NCBI GenBank assembly: GCA_965530755.1
Contig: CBESNA010000013.1
Coordinates: 1-64,000, forward strand
From: SZUA-35 sp965530755
Lineage (GTDB): Bacteria > Actinomycetota > Acidimicrobiia > Acidimicrobiales > SZUA-35
Direction: 5' to 3'
DNA: 64,000 bases
The notes under the pieces were generated by a model. The model was not told where the DNA came from. It was given only the letters and a program-made list of their open reading frames with translations, and searched no databases. A program made the position numbers and the translations under genes. Position 1 is the first letter of the stretch; each line of letters opens with the position of its first letter. Positions 41,225 through 50,245 of the stretch are shown piece by piece.

Positions 41225-42646
41225 ATGCCGTCTGCTGCCATCTTCGATCTCGACCGCACCCTGATCAAGGGATCATCCTCCACGATCGTCAGCCGCCATC
41301 TGGCCGAGGCGGGCATCACCGCCGGTGCTGACCTCCCATTCGCCGACACGTTGGCAGAGATCTACGAACGTTTCGGTGAGAACTGGCTCATGATGCAGCC
41401 GGCCAGGTTCGCCGGCCGCGCCGCCGCCGGCTGGAAGTGTGACACCGTCGAAGCCGCTTGTCGTGCCGCAGCGAAGGAAGTCGCCGAACACCTGCAGCCG
41501 TTCGCCAAACAAGTCATCGACGAACATCGCGTAGCCGGTCGCACACTGGTGCTCGCCACCACCTCGCCAGAACCGTTCGTGCGCCCGATCATGGAAGCCC
41601 TCGATTTCGACGACGTCGTCTGCACCCGGTGGAAGAGCCATCTGGGCAGCTTCACCGGCGAACTCGACGGAGGCTTCCTCTGGGGGCGGGCAAAGGCCGA
41701 CGGTGTCGTCGCCTGGGCCGAGGCCGCCGGAGTGAACCTCGCCGACAGCTACGCCTACAGCGACAGCTATTTCGACACACCGCTCCTCGATGCGGTCGGC
41801 CATCCGGTTGCCGTCAACCCCGATCTCCAGCTCGCCGCCACCGCCGTGGTCAAGGGCTGGCCGATCCGCCACCTCGACAAGTCCGAGGGCGTGGCCAAGA
41901 TCGCAGGACGAGAGCTCCAGGACTGGTCACGGCCACTCATTCGGCCAGAGATCGTCGCACCGTACGCCCGTATCGAGATCGACGGAATCGAGAACATCCC
42001 TGACGAGGGCCCCGCCCTCCTGGTGTTCAACCACCGCTCCTACTTCGACCCCACAGTGATGGGTCTCGTCTCGGCGAAGGCCGGACGGGCCATCCGGGGG
42101 CTCGGCAAGAAGGAAGTCTTCGATGCGCCGATCATCGGGCGCCTGGCCAGGGCCGTGGGCGGCATTCGAGTGGAGCGGGCGTCCGGATCGGACGAGCCCC
42201 TCGAGAAGGCAGCCGACGCGTTACGCGGCGGCGAGATCGTGATGATGGCGCCGCAAGGCACGATCCCCCGCGGACCGGCCTTCTTCAATCCCGAGTTGAA
42301 GGGACGCTGGGGAGCCGCCCGCCTCGCGGCGATGACCGGCGTCCCCGTGATTCCGATCGGTCTCTGGGGGACCGAGAACGTCTGGCCTCGCAGCGCTCGC
42401 CTGCCAAAGTTCACGCTCACCGACCGGCCGCTCGTCACCGCCACGATCGGCGAGGGCTTCACCGTCGACGGCGATGACCCCGATGCCGACACCGCCACGA
42501 TCATGTCAGCGATCAGCGCATTGCTCCCGCCCGAGTCACAAGAGCCCCACACGCCAACGACCGAGGAGCTGGCGAGAACCTTCCCGCCCGGCTACACCGG
42601 CGATCCACGAGCAGAAGCCGATCGCCGCCCCGGCACCGACACCTGA
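41225..42646 (+). CDS. HAD phosphatase fused to PlsC-like acyltransferase
   Basis: The 473-residue protein is a fusion. The N-terminal half is an HAD-IB (SerB-like) hydrolase with the nucleophile Asp in AAIFDLDRTL (D8 and D10), ATTSPEPFV (motif II) and YSDSYFDTPLL (motif IV). The C-terminal half is an acyl-glycerol-3-phosphate acyltransferase with FNHRSYFDPT (HX4D) and APQGTIPRG in the motif III position. Such HAD-acyltransferase fusions are known in mycobacteria and other lipid-storing actinobacteria and could link phosphate removal to acyl transfer in TAG or phospholipid synthesis. The next gene is WS/DGAT. Confidence 0.9.
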   Translation: MPSAAIFDLDRTLIKGSSSTIVSRHLAEAGITAGADLPFADTLAEIYERFGENWLMMQPARFAGRAAAGWKCDTVEAACRAAAKEVAEHLQPFAKQVIDEHRVAGRTLVLATTSPEPFVRPIMEALDFDDVVCTRWKSHLGSFTGELDGGFLWGRAKADGVVAWAEAAGVNLADSYAYSDSYFDTPLLDAVGHPVAVNPDLQLAATAVVKGWPIRHLDKSEGVAKIAGRELQDWSRPLIRPEIVAPYARIEIDGIENIPDEGPALLVFNHRSYFDPTVMGLVSAKAGRAIRGLGKKEVFDAPIIGRLARAVGGIRVERASGSDEPLEKAADALRGGEIVMMAPQGTIPRGPAFFNPELKGRWGAARLAAMTGVPVIPIGLWGTENVWPRSARLPKFTLTDRPLVTATIGEGFTVDGDDPDADTATIMSAISALLPPESQEPHTPTTEELARTFPPGYTGDPRAEADRRPGTDT

Positions 42647-42659
42647 GAAAGCATTTCTG

Positions 42660-44264
42660 ATGCCAAGAGAACGCGACATTGAATTCGCTGACCGCATGTC
42701 GGAACACGAAGCCCTCATGTGGAACATCGAGAAGGATCCGTGGCTCAACCCGAGCGGCGCAGCGCTGTATGTGCTCGACGTCCCCGTCGATCCAGAACGA
42801 TTCCGCCGCCAAATACGCTATGGCATCACCAAGGTCCCGCGCCTCTATCAGCGCGTGGTTCCCGGCTTCGGTCGTATCTCCACTCCCGCGTGGGCGCCGG
42901 ATGCCGACTTCGATCTCGACTTCCACATCCGCGAGATGGAGCTACCGGGCAAGGGAACCCAACGTGAGCTGTTCGACCTCGCGGCGAAGCTCTACGCCGA
43001 ACCATTCGATCGCACCCGCCCGCTCTGGCGATTCGTGCTGATCTCGGGGCTCGAGGGTGGCAAGGGTGCGATCTGGTCGATCTTCCATCACGCCATCAGC
43101 GACGGCATCGGGCAGATCCGTATGGCCGAGCTCTACCAGCAGGCGAAGCGTGACGAGCCTGATCACCCCGAAGTCGATCTCGAGGGCCTCGTCGCCGACG
43201 CGGCCGCGAACCACGCTGCGATCGAGTCGGGAGGCGACCTCGCCACCAGCATCGTCGACACCGCCACCCGGAGCATCACCCACCTGGCACGACGCCAGAT
43301 CGGCATCAGTCGGCGTGCGCTCGGCGAAGTCGTGTTGTGGCCGGCAGATCCGAATCGGGCAACCGAGAAGGTCACCAACATCGTCGACGTCACCCGATCG
43401 ACCGTCGCCCAACTCAGGGGGCACTCGAACGAGGACCCGGGCGGGTCCCCGCTTTGGAAGCAGCGGTCGCGACACCGCCATCTCGAAGGCGTGCAGGTAC
43501 CACTCGACCAACTCAAGGCCGCCGCCAAAGGCCTGGGCGCCACGATCAACGATGCGTTCATGGCCGGACTCACTGACGGTGCCGTGCGCTACCACGCGCA
43601 ACGCAACGTCGTCGTCGAGCACCTGAACACGAGCTTTGTGGTGTCGACCCGCTCGGACAACAAGATCGGCGGCAACTCCTTCACGCCGGTACTCGTGCAG
43701 GTCGACGGAACGCCGACCACGCCGCAGGATCGGATCCGATCCATTCACCTCGCCACAGAAGCGGCGAGGGAGAAGGCCAGCCGGGGCGGAAGCATCAGCG
43801 CACTGTCCGGCATTGCCAATCTGATGCCGACCTCGGTCGTCACCAAGACGGCGCGTAGCCAGGCCGCCCGCATCGACTTCGCCACGTCCAACCTGCGCGG
43901 CGCACCGTTCGAGTTGTTCTGTGCTGGGGGCAAGGTCGAAACTACGTTCTGCATGGGACCTGTGGCCGGCACCGCCGCCAACATCACCGCCATCTCCTAC
44001 AACGGCATGCTGGATCTCGGACTCTTCATCGATCCGGTCGCCATCGAGGACCCGGCCGGCTACCGGGCCTGCGTCGAAGAGGCGTTCGCAGACATCCTTG
44101 CGCTCGCGCCCGTGGCCGCGAAGGCGGCGAAGGCCAAGAAGAAGCCGGCAAAGGCCAAGAAGAAGGCGACGGGGAAGGCCAAGAAGAAGCCGGCGAAAAA
44201 GGCGACGGCGAAGGCCAGGAAGAAGCCGGCGAAGAAGGCGGCGGGAAGCTCCACCAGCGCATGA
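42660..44264 (+). CDS. Wax ester synthase/diacylglycerol acyltransferase, Lys-rich tail
   Basis: From ATG 42660 the protein has 534 residues. It has the WS/DGAT signature HHAISDG (H143 to G149; second His is catalytic), plus SEHEALMWNIE at the start and the later VRYHAQRNVV region. These enzymes make wax esters or triacylglycerol from acyl-CoA. The last ~45 residues are almost entirely Lys/Ala/Pro (repeats of AKKKPAK), like a histone H1 tail. The stop overlaps the start of the next acyl-CoA synthetase (ATGA, 44261-44264), giving a HAD-PlsC/WSD/FadD operon for storage lipid. Confidence 0.9.
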   Translation: MPRERDIEFADRMSEHEALMWNIEKDPWLNPSGAALYVLDVPVDPERFRRQIRYGITKVPRLYQRVVPGFGRISTPAWAPDADFDLDFHIREMELPGKGTQRELFDLAAKLYAEPFDRTRPLWRFVLISGLEGGKGAIWSIFHHAISDGIGQIRMAELYQQAKRDEPDHPEVDLEGLVADAAANHAAIESGGDLATSIVDTATRSITHLARRQIGISRRALGEVVLWPADPNRATEKVTNIVDVTRSTVAQLRGHSNEDPGGSPLWKQRSRHRHLEGVQVPLDQLKAAAKGLGATINDAFMAGLTDGAVRYHAQRNVVVEHLNTSFVVSTRSDNKIGGNSFTPVLVQVDGTPTTPQDRIRSIHLATEAAREKASRGGSISALSGIANLMPTSVVTKTARSQAARIDFATSNLRGAPFELFCAGGKVETTFCMGPVAGTAANITAISYNGMLDLGLFIDPVAIEDPAGYRACVEEAFADILALAPVAAKAAKAKKKPAKAKKKATGKAKKKPAKKATAKARKKPAKKAAGSSTSA

Positions 44265-45859
44265 CGAACCTTCGGCGGACGGTCGGCACAGCCAAGCGGC
44301 TCGGGCTACTCGATCCAGCCACAGTGGCGACGGCCGGGGCCGCTGCGTTCTATTGGGGCCCGAGTTCTGCTGCCGCCTATGCGGCGGCGGCAGCCCGGTC
44401 ACCTCGCAGGGCTGCCCTGATCGACGACTACGGACAGCTCACCTATCTGCAGCTCGAGTGGCGATGCAGCCGGGTTGCCGCCGGACTCCGACACCGAGGT
44501 GTCACCGCCGGTCAGGTCGTCGGACTGCTCTGCCGAAACCATCGAGGTTTCGTCGAAGCCAACATTGCGCTCGCGAAGCTCGGCGCACGGGTCGCCTACC
44601 TCAACCCCGGGTTGCCGCCGTCCCAGCTCAACGAGGTCATCGAGCGCGAGGCGCTGTCGATCGTGATCGCCGATGCCGACCTCGCCGACCGAGTCGAGCA
44701 GGCTTCTGTCGTTGTCGCCGCTCCTGAGGACAACGCCGATTGGTCGTTCCCCGAGCTGGCGAAGTGGCGCCCCCTGCTTCGACTCCCCCATCCGACCAGC
44801 AGCGATGACCCCATCGTCCTCACATCTGGCACCACGGGAGCACCGAAGGGGACTCGCCGCACGGCACGTCGGGGAGCGGCGACCGCCGCCTTCGGCGTGC
44901 TCGACGCCATTCCGTTCCAGCGCGGCGACGTCGTGGTACTCCCGGCCCCGCTCTTCCACGCCTGGGGACTCAGCCAGCTGCTCACGGCAGCGAGCCTCGG
45001 TGGGACCGTCGTGCTCCGTCGCCGATTCGATCCCGCGATAGTCGCCGCCGACGTCACTGCAAACGGCGCGACCGTCCTGGCTGTGGTGCCGGTGATGCTC
45101 CATCGGCTCCTCAGCATCGACTCGACGATCGACATGCCGACCTTGCGGATCGTCGCTTCAAGCGGATCAGCCCTGCCAGGGGATCTCGCCGCACGCTGGA
45201 TCAGCCGCTTCGGGCCGAACCTCTACAACCTCTACGGCAGCACCGAGGTGGGACAGGCCAGCATTGCCACTCCCGCCGATCTCGACGCAGACCCGACAAC
45301 CGCGGGCCGCCCCGTACGGGGTGTCGAGATCCGCATCGTCGACGACGAAGGGCACGACGTCCCGGAAGGCGACGTCGGCCGAATCATGGTGAAGAGCGAG
45401 ATGCACTTCGACGGCTACACCGACGGCGGCAACAAGGACATGCTCGACGGTTTCATGTCGATCGGTGATCAGGGTCGCCTCGACAGCGACGGACGACTGT
45501 TCGTCCTCGGCCGAGCCGACGACATGATCATCTCGGGCGGCGAAAATCTGTACCCGGCCAACATCGAACGGGCACTGACGAGCCACCCGAGTGTGGCCGA
45601 AGCGATCGTGGTCGGTGTTCCGGATGACGATCTGGGCCAGCGGGTACGAGCGATCGTCACCATCACGGGATCGGCCACCGATCGGGAAGTCGTGGCCAGC
45701 ATCAAGAGCTCGCTCGCCGAGCTGCTCGCGCCGCACGAGATGCCGCGCGACATCGTCATCGTCGACGAGCTGCCTCGCAACGCGACCGGCAAGGTCCTGC
45801 GCCGCACCCTCACTGGTAGCGCCGACTCGATTCCGAACCGGCGCCCGCTGCAACCCTGA
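44261..45859 (+). CDS. Fatty-acyl-CoA synthetase (AMP-binding)
   Basis: The 532-residue protein is a complete adenylate-forming enzyme: TSGTTGAPKGTRRTARR (P-loop), YGSTEVGQ, IGDQGRLDSDGRLFVLGRAD, ISGGENLYPANIERAL and RNATGKVLRR with the catalytic Lys. It activates a fatty acid as acyl-AMP, then acyl-CoA. It is coupled to the WS/DGAT gene and so likely supplies it. Confidence 0.92.
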   Translation: MTNLRRTVGTAKRLGLLDPATVATAGAAAFYWGPSSAAAYAAAAARSPRRAALIDDYGQLTYLQLEWRCSRVAAGLRHRGVTAGQVVGLLCRNHRGFVEANIALAKLGARVAYLNPGLPPSQLNEVIEREALSIVIADADLADRVEQASVVVAAPEDNADWSFPELAKWRPLLRLPHPTSSDDPIVLTSGTTGAPKGTRRTARRGAATAAFGVLDAIPFQRGDVVVLPAPLFHAWGLSQLLTAASLGGTVVLRRRFDPAIVAADVTANGATVLAVVPVMLHRLLSIDSTIDMPTLRIVASSGSALPGDLAARWISRFGPNLYNLYGSTEVGQASIATPADLDADPTTAGRPVRGVEIRIVDDEGHDVPEGDVGRIMVKSEMHFDGYTDGGNKDMLDGFMSIGDQGRLDSDGRLFVLGRADDMIISGGENLYPANIERALTSHPSVAEAIVVGVPDDDLGQRVRAIVTITGSATDREVVASIKSSLAELLAPHEMPRDIVIVDELPRNATGKVLRRTLTGSADSIPNRRPLQP

Positions 45860-45884
45860 GGACCTCCCCGGGCACACTGTCCGG

Positions 45885-46985
45885 ATGCGCGCATCTGGAA
45901 TGAAGGTTCTCGTCGTCGTGGCGGCTGTCGCCATGAGTGGCGGAGCCTGCTCGTCGGACGGTTCGACAACCGAGGCGGGAGCTGGGACATCGACGACCTC
46001 TCCGGCCACCACCGTTGCCGAGGCGACAGAGACCACAGACGCTGCGACCACCGCGACGTCGACCAGCTCCGAGGCATCGACCAGCTCCGAGGCATCGACC
46101 AGCGCGGACGGCGGGTGCAGCGCGAAGGAGACCGGTGTTGCGACGTCGACCATCGAGGCCGGCGGAGCCAGCCACGCCCTTCGGGTCTTCGTCCCGTCCA
46201 GCTACGACGGGAGCCCGTTGCCATTGGTCATGAACTGGCACGGCCTCGGCTCGGACGGACCGCAGCAGGCCCAGTTCACCGACTACGAGTCGCTGGCCGA
46301 GGCCGAGGATTTCATCGTGGCCCACCCGACCGGTGTCCCGGGGCTCGCCGGCGGCCAGAACTCCTGGGAGCTCGAGCAGTTCGACGACCCGACAAGAGAC
46401 GACGTCGCCATGGCCGAGACGATGATCGACCAACTCATCGCCGACTACTGCGTCGACCAGACGCGGGTCTATTCCACCGGGATGTCGAATGGCGGGTTCT
46501 TCACGTCCAGACTCGTGTGCGAGCTGTCGGACCGAATCGCGGCCGCTGTCTCAGTGGCCGGCGTGACCCACCCAGATGGATGCACCCCAGATCGGGCGGT
46601 GCCCTTCATGGCCTTCCACGGAACCGCCGATGGCGTCGTGCCCTTCGACGGCGGGAGTTCGGTGCTGCTGGAGGATGGCGCCTTGCCGGCGGCAACCGAG
46701 TTCTTCTCACAGGTCATGCCGGACGAGTTCGCCGAGTTCGCGGCGTCGAGCGGATGCTCTCCCGAACCTGAGTCCGGGGCCGTCTCGGCGACCGTCACCC
46801 GCTACGACTGGTCCGGCTGCGACGACGGCGCAGAGCTGGTCTTCCTCGAGATCGCAGGTGGGGGCCACACCTGGCCCAGTTCGCCCCTCGGCCCGTTCCT
46901 CACCGACGCCCTCGGTGTCACCACAACCGATGTCGACGCAACGGCCGATGGGTGGGCGTTCATGGAACGCTTCCGGCTGCCGTGA
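45885..46985 (+). CDS. Lipoprotein esterase, PHB depolymerase/LpqC-like
   Basis: The product (366 residues from ATG 45885; ATG 45900 also possible) has a lipoprotein signal (MKVLVVVAAVAMSGGAC). A Thr/Ser-rich linker contains an 18-bp DNA repeat (46061-46096, two exact copies and a partial third). The esterase domain follows: PLPLVMNWHGLGSDG, the nucleophile elbow GMSNGGFF, HGTADGVVPF with the Asp, and GGGHTWP with the His. This is the poly(3-hydroxybutyrate) depolymerase/feruloyl-esterase group, cell-surface anchored. The natural substrate is unknown. Confidence 0.85.
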   Translation: MRASGMKVLVVVAAVAMSGGACSSDGSTTEAGAGTSTTSPATTVAEATETTDAATTATSTSSEASTSSEASTSADGGCSAKETGVATSTIEAGGASHALRVFVPSSYDGSPLPLVMNWHGLGSDGPQQAQFTDYESLAEAEDFIVAHPTGVPGLAGGQNSWELEQFDDPTRDDVAMAETMIDQLIADYCVDQTRVYSTGMSNGGFFTSRLVCELSDRIAAAVSVAGVTHPDGCTPDRAVPFMAFHGTADGVVPFDGGSSVLLEDGALPAATEFFSQVMPDEFAEFAASSGCSPEPESGAVSATVTRYDWSGCDDGAELVFLEIAGGGHTWPSSPLGPFLTDALGVTTTDVDATADGWAFMERFRLP

Positions 46986-47084
46986 CGATCGGGCCCAATC
47001 CTGGATCCATCCCAGATGAATGCAACGTCATCTGAACGACATGTGAATGTGAAGCTCCGACCCCAATCGGGGTACCGTAGTGGG

Positions 47085-47882
47085 GTGACTCCTCGGCCTC
47101 CAGCGAAGATCTACACGGCGCTCGAGACTCGTTCGGCGCTCGAGTACGCAAACTGGAACGCCAGCAAACGGCTCCTCGACAAGCTGCCGAAGGGCGATGG
47201 CCACCCGGTTCTGGTCCTCCCAGGGTTCACCGCTGCCGACGGATCGACGCTCCAGCTCCGGGCACTCCTTCGGCGCCTCGGCTACCGCACCTACGGATGG
47301 AAACTCGGAAACAATCTCGGGCCGACGCCGCAGATCGTTCGTGGCCTCGAAAAGCGCCTTCGGGAGATCAACGAGAAGGAAGGCCAGCCGGTCAGCATCG
47401 TCGGATGGAGCCTCGGCGGCATCTACGCCCGAGACCTCTCTCGTCGGCATCCCGAGCTCGTGCGCCAGGTCATCACACTCGGCAGCCCGATCCGAATGAA
47501 CCCAGGCGACCCGAGCGCAGCGCGCCGACTCTGGGACACACTCGAGCCCTTGCACGACCGAGCGGCCAACGGCCGGATGGCCGAGCCGGAGGACACGCCG
47601 CTTCCCGTTCCGTCAACGGCCGTGTACACCCGCTCGGACGGCGTCGTCCACTGGCGGCTCTGCCTCGAGGAGAAGGGCCAGATGAGCGGGAGCGTCGAGG
47701 TGTTCGGAAGCCACTGCGGCCTCGGTTTCAACCCTTCGGTCGCCATCGTCGTGGCCGACCGCCTGGCAACCGACGTCGACAACTGGAAGCGGTTCCGGGC
47801 TCCGCTGTGGGCCCTCGCCGCATTCCCTCGCCCGACCCACTGGAAGCCGCACCTGGCCGACAAGGCTTCCACCACCGCCTGA
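47085..47882 (+). CDS. Alpha/beta hydrolase of lipase/acyltransferase type
   Basis: About 265 residues from GTG 47085. ATG 47016 and other in-frame GTGs are alternatives, and no ribosome site decides. The fold shows PVLVLPGFTAADGSTLQLRA, the nucleophile elbow GWSLGGIYARDL, and LGSPIRMNPGDPSA, with a His late in the protein (FGSHCGLGFNPSVA). It resembles small lipases and cutinase-like esterases without a signal peptide. Lying between lipid genes and a carbonic anhydrase, it may mobilise stored lipid, by inference. Confidence 0.78.
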   Translation: MTPRPPAKIYTALETRSALEYANWNASKRLLDKLPKGDGHPVLVLPGFTAADGSTLQLRALLRRLGYRTYGWKLGNNLGPTPQIVRGLEKRLREINEKEGQPVSIVGWSLGGIYARDLSRRHPELVRQVITLGSPIRMNPGDPSAARRLWDTLEPLHDRAANGRMAEPEDTPLPVPSTAVYTRSDGVVHWRLCLEEKGQMSGSVEVFGSHCGLGFNPSVAIVVADRLATDVDNWKRFRAPLWALAAFPRPTHWKPHLADKASTTA

Positions 47883-47937
47883 CGGGCGGTCACAGCGAAC
47901 GGCGCCCAGCAATTGACAACAGCGGCTGACAACAACC

Positions 47938-48450
47938 TCAGTCGACGTCGGGGTGGACCTCTTTCAGCAGGCCATCGCTCACGTCGTAGACGAACCCGCG
48001 GACCTCGTCCTTGTGCAGGATGAACGGCGTCATCCTGATGCGCTTCATCGACTGGCGGACGTCGGCGTACGGGTCGGTGAACGCTTCGAGTGACCACCAG
48101 GGTTTCACTCCCGTCTCCGCCTCGAGGTCGTCCCGGAACGCCGCCTCGTCGAGATTGTGGAGTCCGCAGTCCGTGTGGTGGACGAGAATGATCTCCCTCG
48201 TGCCGAGATATCGCTGCGAGAGACAGAGTGACCGGATCACGTCGTCGGTGACCACGCCTCCGGCGTTGCGGATGATGTGCGCTTCGCCGTTCTTGAGTCC
48301 CAGGACCTGGAACGCGTCGATACGGGAATCCATGCACGACACGAGTGCCATCTGGCGAGTCGGGCGCACCGCCAGCGCGTGATCGTCGAATCCGGAGGCG
48401 TAGTTCCGGTTCCTCTCGACCAGGTCGTCGGCGTTCGGTTGAAACGTCAT
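47938..48450 (-). CDS. Beta-class carbonic anhydrase
   Basis: The 170-residue protein keeps the zinc site and catalytic dyad: C39-M-D41-S-R43 in SCMDSR, and H92-T-D-C95. These are the Cys2His zinc ligands and Asp-Arg dyad of beta-carbonic anhydrases. Upstream Met codons in the same frame (for example in MTATTNRRHL) are possible. It interconverts CO2 and bicarbonate in the cytoplasm, helping carboxylation of acetyl-CoA and other lipid precursors. Confidence 0.9.
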   Translation of the reverse strand: MTFQPNADDLVERNRNYASGFDDHALAVRPTRQMALVSCMDSRIDAFQVLGLKNGEAHIIRNAGGVVTDDVIRSLCLSQRYLGTREIILVHHTDCGLHNLDEAAFRDDLEAETGVKPWWSLEAFTDPYADVRQSMKRIRMTPFILHKDEVRGFVYDVSDGLLKEVHPDVD

Positions 48451-48576
48451 CAAGTGTCTCCGGTTCGTGGTTGCCGTCATCGTCGTCAGCTGAACGCCGT
48501 TCTGCAACCTGGCCAGACACGATCCTCTCGAGCTTGGCGATCTCGAGCACTGCGGCCGCTCCAGTAGATTCGGCGG

Positions 48577-49200
48577 ATGCATCGATCGATTCTTGGCGCC
48601 GCATCTCTCGCTCTTGCTCTCCTGATCGCCGCATGTGGCGGTGACGACACGAGCGGTTCGGACACGACCGCGAGCGCCGAGGCAATGCCAGACGACAGCG
48701 CCATGGCAGAGGACGGTGCCATGTCGGACGCCATGGATGACGACGCCATGAACATGGGCGACCCGACCGCCACCAGAGCCGACGAGGTCGTTGGTGCCGA
48801 ACTCGCGCTTGGTTCCTTCCGGCTTCTCGACACTCGCCCCCAGGGCTTCGACGACACCGCCGGCACGGCCTGGATCGCCCGCCACGGTGGCGGCACCACG
48901 GTGACCATCGAACTCAGCGGTCTCCTGCCAGACACCCAGTACATCTCGCACCTCCACAACGACTCGTGCGCCCAGAACGGTGGCGACCACTACCAGTTCG
49001 AAGTCGGAGGCTCCGAGCTCCCTCCGAACGAAGTCCACCTTGCCTTCACCTCCGATGCCGATGGCACGGGATTCATGACGGCCGAGAATGACCAGGTCGC
49101 CGGGCCGGATGCGGTGGCCATCGTTGTGCACCCCCTCGAGCTGATCGACAACAAGATCGCCTGCGTCGATTTCGAATCAGCATCCGACTCCGCCGGCTGA
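48577..49200 (+). CDS. Lipoprotein with Cu/Zn-SOD- or CHRD-like fold
   Basis: The 207-residue protein has a lipoprotein signal (LALALLIAAC, Cys20), a Met/Asp/Ala-rich linker (DDSAMAEDGAMSDAMDDDA), and a small beta-domain with HLHNDSCAQNGGDHYQFEVG and AIVVHPLELIDNKIACVDFE. The HxH...C...GGDHY and late His pattern resembles actinobacterial superoxide-dismutase-like and CHRD proteins, but not all copper/zinc ligands of real SODs are evident. Real catalytic activity is uncertain. Confidence 0.7.
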   Translation: MHRSILGAASLALALLIAACGGDDTSGSDTTASAEAMPDDSAMAEDGAMSDAMDDDAMNMGDPTATRADEVVGAELALGSFRLLDTRPQGFDDTAGTAWIARHGGGTTVTIELSGLLPDTQYISHLHNDSCAQNGGDHYQFEVGGSELPPNEVHLAFTSDADGTGFMTAENDQVAGPDAVAIVVHPLELIDNKIACVDFESASDSAG

Positions 49201-49221
49201 GCGACCTGACCGTCGCCCCAG

Positions 49222-50184
49222 TCAGCCGTACCGGCTCGAGAGCTCTGCTGTGATGCGCTGCAGCTGCTGCAAGAGCGCGGGCGGCGGGTCCTCCACCTCG
49301 AGACCTGCCCCGTATCCGGCGAGCAGCGACGCCAGCGACATCTCGTTGAGACCGACGACGGTCGCCCGGACACGCCCGTCCGCCGTGACAGCACCGACGG
49401 TGATCCGGCCCGAGAACTGCCATTGCAAGGGTCTGAGGAGATGCGGTTCCACGAGCACGTCGACCGTGAGGCTCGACTGCCAGCTGCCGAACTCGGTGAC
49501 GATGCCGGCCCAGACCGTATCGAGATCGAAATCAGCGGGCCGGAACACCGGATCGTCGAGCAGCGCGACGTCACGGACGCGGGAGAGGCGGAACGTGCGA
49601 AGACCGGTGGGATGATTCGCCGGGTCGGTGTCGGCGACGAGGTACCAGACGTTTCGTTTCGTGACGAGACCGAGCGGATGCACGACTCGTTCGGACGGAC
49701 CAGAGCGGGGGCTTTCGTAGGACAACCGAACCTGTCGCCGCTCGACGACGGCATCAGTGAGGATGTCCAGGTGTGGCGGCGCCGCTCCAGCACCGATCCG
49801 ACCCCATCCGGCGGGGTCGATCTTCACTGCTGTCGCCGCCGCCTCGGCGTCGGCCCGGAAGGTCTCGGGAATCGCGGAGCTGAGCTTGCGGAGAGCCGCT
49901 CGGAGTTCAGGTGTGTCACCGGCTGCCGGCCCGATGGCGAGGAACAGCGCCCGAGCCTCGTCGGCCGAGAGGCCGGAGAGGTTGGTCGTGGCCCCTCCAA
50001 CCAACTGCCACCCTCCTCCCCTGCCGTGCTGGGAGTACACGGGCACACCACTCATGGCGAGTGCCTCGAGATCTCGGCGGGCGGTTCGCTCGCTGATCTC
50101 CAGCTCCTGGGCCACTTCGGCCGCCGTCACCCGACCGCGCCGCTGGAGGAACATCAACAATGCAATCAGTCGGTCGGCACGCAT
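49222..50184 (-). CDS. HTH-WYL transcriptional regulator
   Basis: From ATG 50184 the protein has 320 residues: an HTH_11 domain (MRADRLIALLMFLQRRGRVT, AEVAQELEISERTARRDLEA), a WYL domain (VVHPLGLVTKRNVWYLVADT) and a WCX C-terminal part. WYL proteins sense a ligand, often nucleic acid or a metabolite, and act as activators or repressors. It is divergent from the TIGR03086 gene, with a perfect 13-bp palindrome between them. Confidence 0.9.
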   Translation of the reverse strand: MRADRLIALLMFLQRRGRVTAAEVAQELEISERTARRDLEALAMSGVPVYSQHGRGGGWQLVGGATTNLSGLSADEARALFLAIGPAAGDTPELRAALRKLSSAIPETFRADAEAAATAVKIDPAGWGRIGAGAAPPHLDILTDAVVERRQVRLSYESPRSGPSERVVHPLGLVTKRNVWYLVADTDPANHPTGLRTFRLSRVRDVALLDDPVFRPADFDLDTVWAGIVTEFGSWQSSLTVDVLVEPHLLRPLQWQFSGRITVGAVTADGRVRATVVGLNEMSLASLLAGYGAGLEVEDPPPALLQQLQRITAELSSRYG

Positions 50185-50199
50185 GTCCGAACTCTCTTC

Positions 50200-50230
50200 G
50201 TCAAACTGGCCACAACATGGCCAGTTTGAC
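50200..50230. promoter_or_regulatory. Perfect 13+13 palindrome, likely WYL-regulator site
   Basis: GTCAAACTGGCCA, a CAACA spacer and TGGCCAGTTTGAC form a perfect inverted repeat in the 61-bp gap between the WYL regulator (start 50184) and the divergent gene (start 50246). A further TGGCCA lies at 50236. Confidence 0.75.
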
Positions 50231-50245
50231 TCCGAAGATGGCCAC

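Noticed and set aside
46061..46096. 18-bp tandem repeat in the PHB-depolymerase-like gene as a mobile or regulatory element
   Set aside because: It simply encodes a Ser/Thr linker (TSSEAS repeats) of a lipoprotein and keeps frame.
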